A stretch of 64,000 bases of DNA from a virus (IMGVR_UViG_3300021962_000094:1-64000); one strand, 5' to 3'. Positions 50,918 to 61,095 are shown, counted from the stretch's first letter. The notes: a model not told the origin generated them from the letters alone. Numbers and translations: made by a program.

Positions 50918-53900
50918 ATGCCAATTCAAGAAGGTGGACGCTGGAGTCCAACACAACAAATAGTAAGTCCTGGTGTATTCACCAGAGAAAATGACTTATC
51001 GGGGCTAGCCCAAGGCGTAGCCAACATCGGTGGTGCAATCGTGGCTCCGTTTGCTGACGGACCTGCGTTTTACCCAAATATTATAACTGACGTAGCAACA
51101 CTAGAACAACGCTTCGGTATTGCTGACGGTGTATACTACGGTCCCTACACTGCAAAAGAATATCTCATTCAACAAGGCGTTGTAACTATCGTCCGTGTTG
51201 GTGGATTGACTGGTTACTGGCAAAAGAACCCATTGGTGGTTTATGCTGAACCAGGTCAATGGTTGAGAACATCAGACATTGGTGCTTTGACCACTGCTTC
51301 GTTCATGTATTTGAACAGTGATGACTATACTGCGAACATTCAATATGTTCACAGCGCATCATCGTGGGAAATTCAACCAAACGCTCTAACTAGAACAAAC
51401 CCTCTCGCAGGTATCTGGATCACAGGTTCTAACACTACAAATCAAGAAATTGCTGATTTCGTTGGTGCAAATTCAAGTTTGCCAGACATCAACAGTTTGT
51501 CTGCTTCTCTTGTAGTATTGAAAGATGCTTATCAATTGGTAAGTTTGACCACATACAATGCTGATTCAGCATTTAGTGCTTCGATTGTTGATAACGGACT
51601 AAAGGTAACTCCTTCAGGTGGTGGTTCTGACTATGCTTTGGCATGGTTTGATGTCACACAATGGGCACCAAGTGGATATATTTTCAAGTCTGGTTCTGGT
51701 GCATTTGCCTCTATTTTGATAGATAGTGGTATTACGGGCAACGTTGTAGCCGGATTCCCAGCTGGATCTGGATCTTATTTGACCGCTTCGGTAACTAAGA
51801 TCAATAATCAACAAGTCAAGTTCCCATTCGTAGTATTGGATACAAGTGTTGGTGCAAATGCAAAGTTGTGTTCTCACAGAGAAACTGGTGCGAACACCGC
51901 ATTCTCGCCACATCTTTATTCAACATTTGATTGTTCATACTTGACAATTAGTGGTAGTATCAATGCAAGATTTGGTAGTGCCGCATTGACCAGTGGTTTC
52001 CCAGCCAACTATGATGGAACTGGTAACTTGAGTGGTAGTAAGTTGTATGCTGGTAAACAAGTAAGTCTTGGAACAGTAGAAACTGCACAACTCAGCAGAT
52101 ACTTCGATGATGGTGGCAACTTAGCACCTTCGGGATCTGTTGGTTTGTATTTCTTCTTGAGTTCTAGTGCTCAAGGAAGTAGCACAGCTACACCACAAAC
52201 ACAAATTGCTCGATCAATTCAAGAAAGCACTGAAGTTTCCTTCTTGTTGACTTCAAGCTTGTTGAACATTGGTGGTGATACAACCGATATTACATTGGCA
52301 TATGATCAAGATACATTTGATGCTACAAGCACATTGTATGTCAAGAGTGGTAGTTTTGCCACTGTTCGTAGTGCCGCAACTTGCGGTGCTGCATTGAGAT
52401 TCTTGGGTCTTGTGAGTGGTTCTTATGGAGCATTTACAGGAAACTTCCAAGCTGATGGTTCGGGTGGATCTGATCCATGTAATCCATCTACTACTGGTCG
52501 TTCTTCAGTTGTGTTAGCAGTTTTGGCAAATACCCAAAATGCTTCGACACAATTCAGTAGCGACTATGAAGTATACGGATTCGATACTTCTGCTGTAAGT
52601 CAATTGACCAGTTCAATATATCCATATCAAGGTATTGTAAATCCAAACGACAACGTTTATCAACTTATCTTGAGATACAACTGGACTGATACTGATGGTA
52701 ACGTTTCTGACGGAACCTATGGTTACTATGACTTCAGTTTGAATGAAGACGACAACAACTACATCAAGGACGTTTTCGGAATTGATCCAACTGTTGGTAA
52801 TCCTTCTAAACAAATTGCTGGTCAAAAGATTGAGGCTGCTTATAACTACATCCTCTTCGAAGACACCATCAAGAAGTTCGTTGCTGAAAAGACCCGTCCA
52901 AATGCTGAGGGTGGTGGTTGGAGATTGCAAGTAGCAACTGCTCCATCTGCTTCGTTCAGTGTTGGTGAGTCTATGAAGTTCTTGGATCAATACTCACTAG
53001 ATCCTAACAGTGGTGATTCACAATTTGCTATCACAAATGCTAAGACACCATGGATCTACAGTCAACAAATTGCTCCATTCAAGGGAAGCGCTGATGAAGT
53101 TGCTGTTCCTACCAAGTTCAAGTTGTTCAAGGTTCACACTCTCAGTGACGGTAGTTTGAGCAACAAGAAGTATAAGATCGAAATTAGCAACGTTAAGTTG
53201 GCTGGAACTGTTCCAGGCAGCAACTGGGGTTCATTCACTCTTGCTGTTCGTGCTTACAGTGACACCGACAAGCGTCCTAAGTATCTCGAAATCTTCCAAA
53301 ACTTGAACCTTGATCCAGACAGTGCAAACTTTGTTGCACGTCGTATTGGTGATCGTTATGCTTACATTACGAACACCAGTAAGATCGTAGAATACGGAAC
53401 TTACGTAAACTTGAGTAAGTATGTTCGTATCGAAATGACTGATGTGGCATACCCACAATCGGTTGTTCCATACGGTTTCGAATCATATTCAACTCCAGTA
53501 GACGGAACTCTTGGTAACTTGTTGCCAGCAGTTCGTTACAGTAAGGCATCTATCTATGGTCTAGGACCTGGTAAGTATCCATCGGGAACAGTGTTCGGTG
53601 AAGTTCCAGAAAGTGGAGCTGAAATCGCTGCTCTATATCCTACCGCTTCGTTTGGAGTTGGTATTGAGAACGATACAAAGCAATGGTTCAAGCCACTTCC
53701 ATACTACGGTGGCGCAGATCAAAACGGTGAAAACATCGACTTTGATCTTGAAGCCAAAGTATGGGGAACAGCTGACTGTTCATACTATGCTCAAGGTGTA
53801 GCAGCAAGCACAGGCTCGTTGCTCGCTCCAAGTTTGAGTGGTAGTATTCCTTCAGTATACGATCCAGTCAACGAATCTACTTATGTAAGACTTCGTAAGT

Positions 53901-54889
53901 TCGTGATTGGATTCCAAGGTGGATTTGATGGTCAATGGCCAGCAATTCCAATCAACGTTGGATCTGACATCACTGCTGGTAATACCCAAGGTTTGGATTG
54001 CACAAACATTACAAGCCCAGGTAGTATCGCATACAAGCAATGTATCACTGCTCTCGGTAACGCCGATGAGTTTGATATCAACTTGATCGTGTTGCCAGGT
54101 ATCTTCCGTGAACAACACAGCTATGTCACCGAGATCACCATTGATATGTGTGAAGCTCGTGGAGATTGTTTCTACATCATGGATAACGTGGTGTTCCCAG
54201 CAAGTAACCAAAGCGTAGGTTTGATCAATGCAGCAATTAATACTGTTGCTACAATTGATAGTAACTATGTTGGAACTTACTATCCATGGGTCAAGATTTT
54301 GGATACAAACTTGAATAAGATTATCAGTGTTCCTCCTTCAGTAGTGTTGCCAGCAGTTTATGCTGCTAACGACAATGCTGCTGCAGAATGGTATGCTCCA
54401 GCCGGTCTAAATCGTGGTGGTATCCCACAAGCTGTTCAAGTCCTAGACAGATTGACACATGCTGAACGTGACACTCTATATGAGAATCGTGTGAACCCAA
54501 TCGCAGCATTCCCAGGTCAAGGTATCGTAGTTTGGGGTCAAAAGACTCTACAAATTGCTCCAAGTGCCTTGGATCGTATCAATGTTCGTCGTTTGTTGAT
54601 CAACTTGAAGAAGTTTATCGCAAGTTCAAGCAACTACTTGGTATTTGAACAAAATGTTGCTTCAACTCGTAACCGTTTCTTGAGTATCGTCAATCCATAC
54701 TTGGAGAGTGTTCAACAACGTAACGGTATCTATGCTTACCAAGTTAAGATGGATGCTGAAAACAACACTCCTGACTTGATTGATCGCAATATTCTTTACG
54801 GTCAAATCTTCATTCAACCAACCAGAACTGCTGAATTCATATTGCTTGACTTCAACATTCTGCCAACTGGTGCTACTTTCGGTGAATAA
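50918..54889 (+). CDS. gp18: Tail sheath protein, gp18-like, double length
   Basis: 1323 residues, about twice T4 gp18 (659). The N-terminus (SPGVFTRENDLSG, then TAKEYLIQQG-VTIVRV) and C-terminus (GIVVWGQKTLQIAPSALDRINVRRLLINLKKFI, then FEQNVASTRNRFLSIVNPYLESVQQRNGIYAYQVKMD) are the sheath core that forms the contractile lattice. The extra length is in the middle (about 180-600), Ser/Gly-rich beta domains probably exposed on the outside of the tail. Codons are more GC-ending and regular than elsewhere, as expected for a highly expressed protein, and it has a good ribosome-binding site. No tail-tube gene follows directly, unlike T4. Confidence 0.93.
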   Translation: MPIQEGGRWSPTQQIVSPGVFTRENDLSGLAQGVANIGGAIVAPFADGPAFYPNIITDVATLEQRFGIADGVYYGPYTAKEYLIQQGVVTIVRVGGLTGYWQKNPLVVYAEPGQWLRTSDIGALTTASFMYLNSDDYTANIQYVHSASSWEIQPNALTRTNPLAGIWITGSNTTNQEIADFVGANSSLPDINSLSASLVVLKDAYQLVSLTTYNADSAFSASIVDNGLKVTPSGGGSDYALAWFDVTQWAPSGYIFKSGSGAFASILIDSGITGNVVAGFPAGSGSYLTASVTKINNQQVKFPFVVLDTSVGANAKLCSHRETGANTAFSPHLYSTFDCSYLTISGSINARFGSAALTSGFPANYDGTGNLSGSKLYAGKQVSLGTVETAQLSRYFDDGGNLAPSGSVGLYFFLSSSAQGSSTATPQTQIARSIQESTEVSFLLTSSLLNIGGDTTDITLAYDQDTFDATSTLYVKSGSFATVRSAATCGAALRFLGLVSGSYGAFTGNFQADGSGGSDPCNPSTTGRSSVVLAVLANTQNASTQFSSDYEVYGFDTSAVSQLTSSIYPYQGIVNPNDNVYQLILRYNWTDTDGNVSDGTYGYYDFSLNEDDNNYIKDVFGIDPTVGNPSKQIAGQKIEAAYNYILFEDTIKKFVAEKTRPNAEGGGWRLQVATAPSASFSVGESMKFLDQYSLDPNSGDSQFAITNAKTPWIYSQQIAPFKGSADEVAVPTKFKLFKVHTLSDGSLSNKKYKIEISNVKLAGTVPGSNWGSFTLAVRAYSDTDKRPKYLEIFQNLNLDPDSANFVARRIGDRYAYITNTSKIVEYGTYVNLSKYVRIEMTDVAYPQSVVPYGFESYSTPVDGTLGNLLPAVRYSKASIYGLGPGKYPSGTVFGEVPESGAEIAALYPTASFGVGIENDTKQWFKPLPYYGGADQNGENIDFDLEAKVWGTADCSYYAQGVAASTGSLLAPSLSGSIPSVYDPVNESTYVRLRKFVIGFQGGFDGQWPAIPINVGSDITAGNTQGLDCTNITSPGSIAYKQCITALGNADEFDINLIVLPGIFREQHSYVTEITIDMCEARGDCFYIMDNVVFPASNQSVGLINAAINTVATIDSNYVGTYYPWVKILDTNLNKIISVPPSVVLPAVYAANDNAAAEWYAPAGLNRGGIPQAVQVLDRLTHAERDTLYENRVNPIAAFPGQGIVVWGQKTLQIAPSALDRINVRRLLINLKKFIASSSNYLVFEQNVASTRNRFLSIVNPYLESVQQRNGIYAYQVKMDAENNTPDLIDRNILYGQIFIQPTRTAEFILLDFNILPTGATFGE

Positions 54890-54910
54890 CCTAGAGTAAA
54901 CTAAATCAAG

Positions 54911-54940
54911 ACCCCGGCCCTAAAAAGCCGGGGTTTTTTG
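54911..54940 (+). terminator. Rho-independent terminator
   Basis: CCCCGGC/GCCGGGG stem with T6 after the sheath gene. Confidence 0.92.
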
Positions 54941-54996
54941 TTTATTTGAACAGACTAGATTGATAAATTAATATAGATATTTTTTGAGAACACCAC

Positions 54997-55004
54997 ATAT
55001 TTAT
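54997..55004 (+). promoter_or_regulatory. ATATTTAT motif before gene at 55010
   Basis: Ends 5 nt before the ATG and follows a terminator. Confidence 0.55.
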
Positions 55005-55009
55005 ATGCG

Positions 55010-55792
55010 ATGATTAGTCTATCAGACCTTCTAACAGAGGCTAAATTGCCAGCAAGTGAACAAGACATGGACTTGTATGCTAAAAAATACAAGAAGACCA
55101 TGGATTATTTGCGTAGTAAAAACAAAGTGTTACTATTGACTACAAGTAATCGTTGGTCTCAACATAAAGACGATGTTCCAAAAAGCAGTCAGTTAGCCAT
55201 TAAAATTCAAGAGTTGCTTGGCAAAGAAAAAGTAACATTGATTGACACAACAAAACTACACATCGTTCCATGTGAAGGTAATGTGAGTAGCAACAAAGAG
55301 TTTGGTGGCAACCATTGTGGAACGATTGGTGCTTTATTGAAAAACAAAGAACAAAATCCAAGTGGTCATCATCGTTGTTGGGCTAGTGTAAATGAGAAGG
55401 GTGACGAACTTTGGAAGATCAGTAAGGAGTTGTTTGAGAGTGATTGTGTATTATTTTTTGCAAGTGTTAGATGGGGTCAAGCCAACGGTTATTATCAAAA
55501 GTTGATTGAACGTTTGACTTGGATTGAAAATAGACACTCGACTTTGGGTGAATCCAATCTAGTTAAAGATATTGATGCTGGATTTATTGCTGTTGGTCAG
55601 AACTGGAACGGTAAACACGTTGTTCAAACACAAAAGAGTGTTCTTGAATTTTTTGGATTCAAGACACCGGACCAATTGTTTTGGAATTGGCAATTTACAG
55701 ATGATGCCCTTGATGAAACCAAACGTTCATACTTAAAAGGCGTATCTACATTCGAAAAAACATTTATTAAACCATATGATAAAGCTGAGTAA
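55010..55792 (+). CDS. Flavodoxin-fold NAD(P)H-FMN reductase-like protein with prohead-targeting-like N-terminus
   Basis: 260 residues. The N-terminus MISLSDLLTE-A ends in L-T-E, a gp21-type cleavage site. After about residue 40 a flavodoxin-like fold is visible: KVLLLTTSNRWSQHKDDV (phosphate-binding loop), SDCVLFFASVRWGQANGYYQKLIERL (flavin-binding part) and a GFIAVGQNWNGKHVVQTQKSVLEFFG half. Such proteins reduce flavins, quinones or metals. The short leader suggests packaging in the head and injection, an inference. The next gene starts inside its last codons. Confidence 0.72.
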   Translation: MISLSDLLTEAKLPASEQDMDLYAKKYKKTMDYLRSKNKVLLLTTSNRWSQHKDDVPKSSQLAIKIQELLGKEKVTLIDTTKLHIVPCEGNVSSNKEFGGNHCGTIGALLKNKEQNPSGHHRCWASVNEKGDELWKISKELFESDCVLFFASVRWGQANGYYQKLIERLTWIENRHSTLGESNLVKDIDAGFIAVGQNWNGKHVVQTQKSVLEFFGFKTPDQLFWNWQFTDDALDETKRSYLKGVSTFEKTFIKPYDKAE

Positions 55793-56828
55793 TATTTTGT
55801 CGGAAGTTCTTAGAGAAGGTGGTGCTGGTGGTCACATGGAACATCCATTTGACTTTGCATCCAACGGAAAACAACTAGTTGACATCTTTCAGAAGTCCAT
55901 TAACTCTTTGGAAAAGGGAACTGGTAGTGTAAAGATTGACGGTGTTAATGCAAGTATTCGTTTGGTTAATGGAGAATTTGTGATGGACCGTGGTAGTGCA
56001 AAACCATTAGACATCAAGGGAATGCGTCCACAAGATCTATCTGCTAGATTTTTACCAAATCCAGAAACAGGTGCTGAACATGGATTCATCAAGATTGGTT
56101 CTACTGTAATTCAAATTTTTGATGATGCAATTCCATCAACAACAAACGAGTTGAAGGCTCTTGGTTTGTTGAACAATCCAAACATTTTATTGAACGTTGA
56201 ATATGTTGAGGGACAAACAAATGTTTTGGGTTACGAAGACATCGGTAACTTCTTGGCAATTCACGGTTTGAAAGAAATCAAACCCAAGACGTTTGGTAAG
56301 GATGGTAGTGTCAAATCCAGAGTAGCTACTGAAATTCCTTATGATAAGACAGTCATGCAATCATATATCAATAAGTTGAATGTGTTTGCTAAGAAACGTG
56401 GATTTAAGGTATTGGGTAGTGTTGACACCAAGTTTAAGACCAAGCCAAACCTCTCCAAACCACTCGGTGAAAAGGTTACTTTGTATCCACAAGGTAATCC
56501 AGTCACAAAGAGTTTGAAGGATTGGTTAAAAGATGTAAATATTCAAACACCATTGATTACCCGTGAACAGTTCCAAAAGGCTGTTGCTAGTAAGAATATT
56601 GCCATGGATTTTGAGGGACAAGATATAGATAAAGTTGTCAATGATACAGTTGTATATTTGGCAACGATCAAGCTTGGTGATGAAATATTAAAGAATGCTA
56701 CTAGTGAAATTGGTGATCTTGAAAAACACGAAGGAATCGTGGTCAGAGATCCTAGTATTCACAGTAGTCCATTTAAAATAACTGGTAGTTTCATTATTAA
56801 GGGACTACAAAGTGGTTTTGGGAAATAA
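55776..56828 (+). CDS. Nucleotidyltransferase (ligase-like) with prohead-targeting-like N-terminus
   Basis: 350 residues. The N-terminus MIKLSNILSE-V ends in L-S-E. GGAGGHMEHPFDF follows, a conserved-looking lead. SVKIDGVNASIR has Lys53 in a K-x-D-G motif, the adenylated Lys of covalent nucleotidyltransferases (DNA and RNA ligases, capping enzymes). VLNVEYVEG (motif III-like), EGIVVRDP (motif IV-like, near 318) and FIIKGLQSGFGK (motif V-like) follow in order. It could seal RNA or DNA nicks; the true substrate is unknown. It overlaps the reductase gene by 17 nt. Confidence 0.75.
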   Translation: MIKLSNILSEVLREGGAGGHMEHPFDFASNGKQLVDIFQKSINSLEKGTGSVKIDGVNASIRLVNGEFVMDRGSAKPLDIKGMRPQDLSARFLPNPETGAEHGFIKIGSTVIQIFDDAIPSTTNELKALGLLNNPNILLNVEYVEGQTNVLGYEDIGNFLAIHGLKEIKPKTFGKDGSVKSRVATEIPYDKTVMQSYINKLNVFAKKRGFKVLGSVDTKFKTKPNLSKPLGEKVTLYPQGNPVTKSLKDWLKDVNIQTPLITREQFQKAVASKNIAMDFEGQDIDKVVNDTVVYLATIKLGDEILKNATSEIGDLEKHEGIVVRDPSIHSSPFKITGSFIIKGLQSGFGK

Positions 56829-56846
56829 AATAAATAAATATTGGTT

Positions 56847-57494
56847 ATGAAAAGAGCACAAGGCAAAAGCAATCTGGAGATTGTAAAAGATTATCTGGAC
56901 GGAAATCGACCATTTATACAAGTTGGTTACACCGAAGACATAAATAACGCCACACGTAAAGAAGGTGAAGAGTGGGAGGATGGTCAAGGTCGTAAATGGG
57001 TTTGGAAGAATGGTAGCAAACGTCGAGTTCCAAAGAAGGTTATAATCGACAACAAACAAATTTGTAAGCAATGTAGTGCCGACGTTCGTTGGGGTAACTA
57101 TTTGGATTCACAAGTTTGGCCCAAGACACATTTGTGTTATGACTGTTTCACTAACAATGAAACTAAGATGAAGATGGATGGAACTTGGGAATACTTTGAC
57201 AAGATCCGTGACTTTAAGAATGAGAAAGCAATTTTGTCTGAATACAAAAAGAAGTTTGATGAAACTCTCAAGTGGTGTGAAGAAAAAGAGGGTAAACCTC
57301 TTGAGTTTATCAACGAAGATGGTTCTATAGAAAAGTGGGAGGGTGAGACCGGTCTTGATAAGATCAAACAAGATGTTTTGAAGGATCTTGAGTATGTAAA
57401 TGCTAGATTGTCAGAAATCGACACGTTTATTGACAATTTAGAAAAAGAATATGAGTCAGCAAAATCTAAGAGAAATAATAAAGCAGGAGTATAA
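56847..57494 (+). CDS. Zinc-ribbon protein before terminase, 215 aa
   Basis: ATG at 56847 is preferred over TTG at 56841. Cys73, Cys76, Cys97 and Cys100 form a zinc ribbon (CKQC ... CYDC), followed by a long helical C-terminal half. It overlaps the terminase gene by 44 nt. T4 has the small terminase gp16 in this place, so a role in DNA recognition for packaging is possible, but no sequence similarity to gp16 is visible. Family not recognised. Confidence 0.75.
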   Translation: MKRAQGKSNLEIVKDYLDGNRPFIQVGYTEDINNATRKEGEEWEDGQGRKWVWKNGSKRRVPKKVIIDNKQICKQCSADVRWGNYLDSQVWPKTHLCYDCFTNNETKMKMDGTWEYFDKIRDFKNEKAILSEYKKKFDETLKWCEEKEGKPLEFINEDGSIEKWEGETGLDKIKQDVLKDLEYVNARLSEIDTFIDNLEKEYESAKSKRNNKAGV

Positions 57495-59064
57495 GAAGTG
57501 TGTTGAAAATCCGATATACTTCATGAAGAAGTATGTCAAGATTCAACATCCCGTCAAGGGAACCTGCAACTTTGACTTGTATCCCTTCCAAGAAGGTGCT
57601 CTACAAGACATGGTGGATCATAGTCTCAACATCATTCTAAAGAGTCGTCAGATGGGTATTTCTACTTTGACGGCAGCATATAGTTTGTGGTTGATGACGT
57701 TCCATACAGACAAGAACATTTTGATCATCAGTATCACGCAAGAGACTGCAAAAGAAATTGTTACAAAGGTTAGATTTGCCAATGACAATCTTCCTACATG
57801 GTTAAAAGTTCCATGTGTAGAAGATAATCGTTTGTCACTACGTCTTAAAAATGGCTCTCAAATTAAAGCTGTGTCAAGTGCTGGAACCGCAGGTCGTTCC
57901 GCCGCATTGTCACTTCTAATCATTGACGAAGCTGCATTCATTGATGGTATTGAAGAAATTTGGTTGTCTGCTCAGTATACGTTATCAACTGGTGGTAGAG
58001 CTATTTTGTTATCGACCCCTAACGGTGTTGGTAACTTTTTTCACAAGACATGGGTTGCTGCCGAAGCTGGAGAAAATGGTTTCAATACAATTAGATTACC
58101 ATGGCATTTACATCCAGAACGTGATCAAGCTTGGCGTGACAAACAAACTGAATTGTCTGGTGTAAAAGGTGCTGCTCAAGAGTGTGATTGTGACTTTTCA
58201 ACATCTGGTAATCAAGTTGTGTCGGTTGATACTCTTGAGTTTTACAAACAAACTTACATCAAAGATCCAGTTGAAAAACGTGGAGCAAGTCAAGATTTGT
58301 GGATTTGGGATCGTCCAGACAATAGCAAAAACTATATCGTATCTGCTGACTGTGCTCGTGGTGATGGTGCTGACTATAGTGCATTTCATGTATTTGATGT
58401 TGACACATTGACACAAGTAGCGGAGTATAAGGGTCAGTTAACTACCAAAGATTATGGTAACTTGTTGGTGGCAATTGCAACTGAATATAACAGTGCATTG
58501 CTTGTTGTAGAAAATAACAACATTGGTTGGGGAACACTACAACAAATTATTGATAGAGATTATCAAAACACTTTCTATAGCACACCAGATCTGAACGTGG
58601 TTGATGTAGAACACAATTACACAAACAAACTTAATGCTCAAGATAAAAAATTAGTGCCGGGATTTACAACCACCAACAAGAATAGACCATTGATGGTAAG
58701 TAACATGGAATCGTGTTTCAGAGACAAGTCAGTCACTATAAGGTCTATTAGGACATATGAGGAACTCAATGTGTTTATCTGGAATGGTCCTAAGGCAGAA
58801 GCAATGAGGGGTTATAATGATGATTTGGTTATGGCTCTTAGTATTGGTCTGTGGGTTCGTGGAACCGCATTAAAGTTGAGAACAGAACAAATGGCATATA
58901 CACGAACAATGTTGAGCGGAATAACAAAAGTAACAAATACAACACCTGGTCCGTCATCACAATATAAAATCATTCAATCGCCTCAAGAAACGTGGCAATT
59001 TGAAACTGGAGGTGGTGGAGTTCCAGGCACAGGTAAAAAAGAATCACTAACTTGGTTGTTGTAA
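57451..59064 (+). CDS. gp17: Large terminase subunit, gp17-like
   Basis: 537 residues. The ATPase has SRQMGIST (about 63-70) as its Walker A variant and LLIIDEAAF (about 155-163) as Walker B with the catalytic Glu, then STPNGVGNFFHK (coupling motif). The nuclease has SADCARGDGADYSAF (about 298-312) with catalytic Asp residues and a further VVENNNIG acidic strand. It pumps DNA into the prohead through the portal and cuts it. Portal follows 24 nt later, as expected. Confidence 0.96.
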   Translation: MSQQNLREIIKQEYKKCVENPIYFMKKYVKIQHPVKGTCNFDLYPFQEGALQDMVDHSLNIILKSRQMGISTLTAAYSLWLMTFHTDKNILIISITQETAKEIVTKVRFANDNLPTWLKVPCVEDNRLSLRLKNGSQIKAVSSAGTAGRSAALSLLIIDEAAFIDGIEEIWLSAQYTLSTGGRAILLSTPNGVGNFFHKTWVAAEAGENGFNTIRLPWHLHPERDQAWRDKQTELSGVKGAAQECDCDFSTSGNQVVSVDTLEFYKQTYIKDPVEKRGASQDLWIWDRPDNSKNYIVSADCARGDGADYSAFHVFDVDTLTQVAEYKGQLTTKDYGNLLVAIATEYNSALLVVENNNIGWGTLQQIIDRDYQNTFYSTPDLNVVDVEHNYTNKLNAQDKKLVPGFTTTNKNRPLMVSNMESCFRDKSVTIRSIRTYEELNVFIWNGPKAEAMRGYNDDLVMALSIGLWVRGTALKLRTEQMAYTRTMLSGITKVTNTTPGPSSQYKIIQSPQETWQFETGGGGVPGTGKKESLTWLL

Positions 59065-59088
59065 TACTTATATATAAGATAGCATTAT

Positions 59089-61065
59089 ATGGATGACAAA
59101 TCATTTCAAGAGTTAAAAAATAGGTCACTTTACGCTAGGCTGAAGAGACTGTTCAGCAACGACGTAATTGTTCGTAACGTGGGTGGCAAAAAACTCAAGG
59201 TCATCGACACCGATGAAATTCAGTATGCTACCGACCGTAATAGTTTAAGAGATCGTTTCAATCGTCTCAGAACTACTGCGTATAATTCGTATACCCGTGA
59301 CTTCAATTTGTCATATCAAAGCAGTCGTGTAGAACTGTTTCGTGATTATGATACGATGGACATGGACCCAATTTTGGCATCCGCATTGGACATTTATGCT
59401 GATGAATGCACCACTCGTAATGAAATGGGTGACATTATCACTGTTCGTAGCACCAACGATGATATCAAGAGCATCTTAAATAATTTGTTCTATGACATCT
59501 TGAATATCGAATTCAACCTTTGGTCGTGGACTCGTAGTTTGGTCAAGTATGGCGATTTTTATTTGAGAATGCACATCAGTCCAGAGTATGGTGTTTACAT
59601 GGTTGAACCACTCAGTAGTTACTATGTGACCCGTGTAGAAAATGCGCATCTACAAAATAAGAATTTCGTAAAGTTCCAAGTCAATCTTCCATATGGTAAC
59701 AAGATTGAAGATTTGGAAAACTATCAGATGGCTCATTTCCGTTTGTTGAGTGATAGTAATTTCTTGCCTTATGGTAAGAGTATGTTGGAAGGTGCTCGTC
59801 GTGTTTGGAAACAGTTGAGTTTGATGGAAGACGCAATGTTGATTCATCGTATCATGCGTGCTCCAGAAAAACGTATTTTCAAGATTGATATTGGTAACAT
59901 TCCGCCAAACGAAGTTGATAATCACATGGAGAGAATCATTCAACAAATGAAGAAGACTCCATATTTGGATCAAGCAACTGGTGATTACAATCTTCGTTTC
60001 AATCTACAGAACATGGTTGAGGACTTTTTCTTGCCAGTTCGCGGTGGTGATAGTGGAACTGCTATTGATAACTTGCCAGGTCTTGAATGGACTGGAACAG
60101 ACGATATCGAATATCTACGTAACAAGATGATGGCAGCTCTTAAAATTCCTAAGGCATTCTTGGGTTACGACGAGAGTTTGAGTGGTAAGGCTACACTTGC
60201 TGCCGAAGATATTCGTTTTGCCAGAACGATCCAACGTATTCAACGTATCATTGTTAGTGAGTTGAACAAGATTGCTGTGGTTCATTTGTATAGTCAAGGA
60301 TACAGAGACGAGTCACTCGTTGATTTTAGTCTTGAATTGACCAATCCTTCTACAATCTTTGAAAAGGAAAAGATTGATGTATGGAAGAGCAAGGTTGAAG
60401 TCAGTAAGGACATGCAAGAACAAAAGTTGTTTAGCAAGAAGTGGATTTATGAAAATGTCTTTGGTATGAGTGATCAAGACATGATTATGTTGCAAAAACA
60501 ACTTGTTGATGATGCTAAGGGAACTTACAGATTTAAGCAGATCGAAGAAGACGGTAACGATCCTGCATTGAACTTCCTCAAGGCCAAGGGCTCAGAAGGA
60601 GAAGACGGAGCCGGAGGCGCGGAAGGGGGTAGCGCTGGTGGAGGCGAAGAAGCGGCAGGCGGAGGAGAAGTAGGAGGAGGTGCTGAAACCAGCGCTACAG
60701 CTCCCGCAGGTGGAGAAACTGCTCCAGCTGGTGGTGGAGAAACGCCAAAATTGACTGAAAAAGTTAAGATGTCTGCTCATGAACGTGCGGAAGCAAACCG
60801 TAAAAAAGAAGAAAACCGTGATAGGGACCAAACTGGTAGAAAAGATGCTAGAAAATACCCATTTGGTGAAGATCCACTTGGAACACTAGAGAACAATAGT
60901 GACAGTGATTTGTCTCCTACTCACAAATATAAGAAACGTTCTCCATTGTCTTTAGAATCAATGGAATCACTATCGACAATTCTACAAGGATTGGATAAGT
61001 CCAAAGAAATTTTGAGAGAAGGAGTATCAGGATCTTATATGGACGAAACAAACATCAAAGAATGA
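59089..61065 (+). CDS. gp20: Portal protein, gp20-like, with Gly/Glu-rich tail insert
   Basis: 658 residues; T4 gp20 has 524. Core signatures include VELFRDYDTMDMDPILASALDIYADECT, YMVEPLSSYYVTRVEN and FLGYDESLSGKATLAAEDIRFARTIQRIQ. Residues about 500-555 are an insert of Gly, Glu and Ala repeats (GGAEGGSAGGGEEAAGGGE), then a basic charged tail. The dodecamer is the DNA gate and neck anchor. The low-complexity insert is unusual for portals and may face the capsid interior. Confidence 0.94.
   Translation: MDDKSFQELKNRSLYARLKRLFSNDVIVRNVGGKKLKVIDTDEIQYATDRNSLRDRFNRLRTTAYNSYTRDFNLSYQSSRVELFRDYDTMDMDPILASALDIYADECTTRNEMGDIITVRSTNDDIKSILNNLFYDILNIEFNLWSWTRSLVKYGDFYLRMHISPEYGVYMVEPLSSYYVTRVENAHLQNKNFVKFQVNLPYGNKIEDLENYQMAHFRLLSDSNFLPYGKSMLEGARRVWKQLSLMEDAMLIHRIMRAPEKRIFKIDIGNIPPNEVDNHMERIIQQMKKTPYLDQATGDYNLRFNLQNMVEDFFLPVRGGDSGTAIDNLPGLEWTGTDDIEYLRNKMMAALKIPKAFLGYDESLSGKATLAAEDIRFARTIQRIQRIIVSELNKIAVVHLYSQGYRDESLVDFSLELTNPSTIFEKEKIDVWKSKVEVSKDMQEQKLFSKKWIYENVFGMSDQDMIMLQKQLVDDAKGTYRFKQIEEDGNDPALNFLKAKGSEGEDGAGGAEGGSAGGGEEAAGGGEVGGGAETSATAPAGGETAPAGGGETPKLTEKVKMSAHERAEANRKKEENRDRDQTGRKDARKYPFGEDPLGTLENNSDSDLSPTHKYKKRSPLSLESMESLSTILQGLDKSKEILREGVSGSYMDETNIKE
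60594..60750 (+). repeat. Gly/Glu/Ala-rich low-complexity region in portal gene
   Basis: GGAGGNGNA-type repeats encoding Gly, Glu and Ala stretches inside an otherwise ordinary portal gene. GC is much higher than in flanking sequence. Confidence 0.75.
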
Positions 61066-61095
61066 TATAAATCCGATGATTTTCCAAATTTCAAT

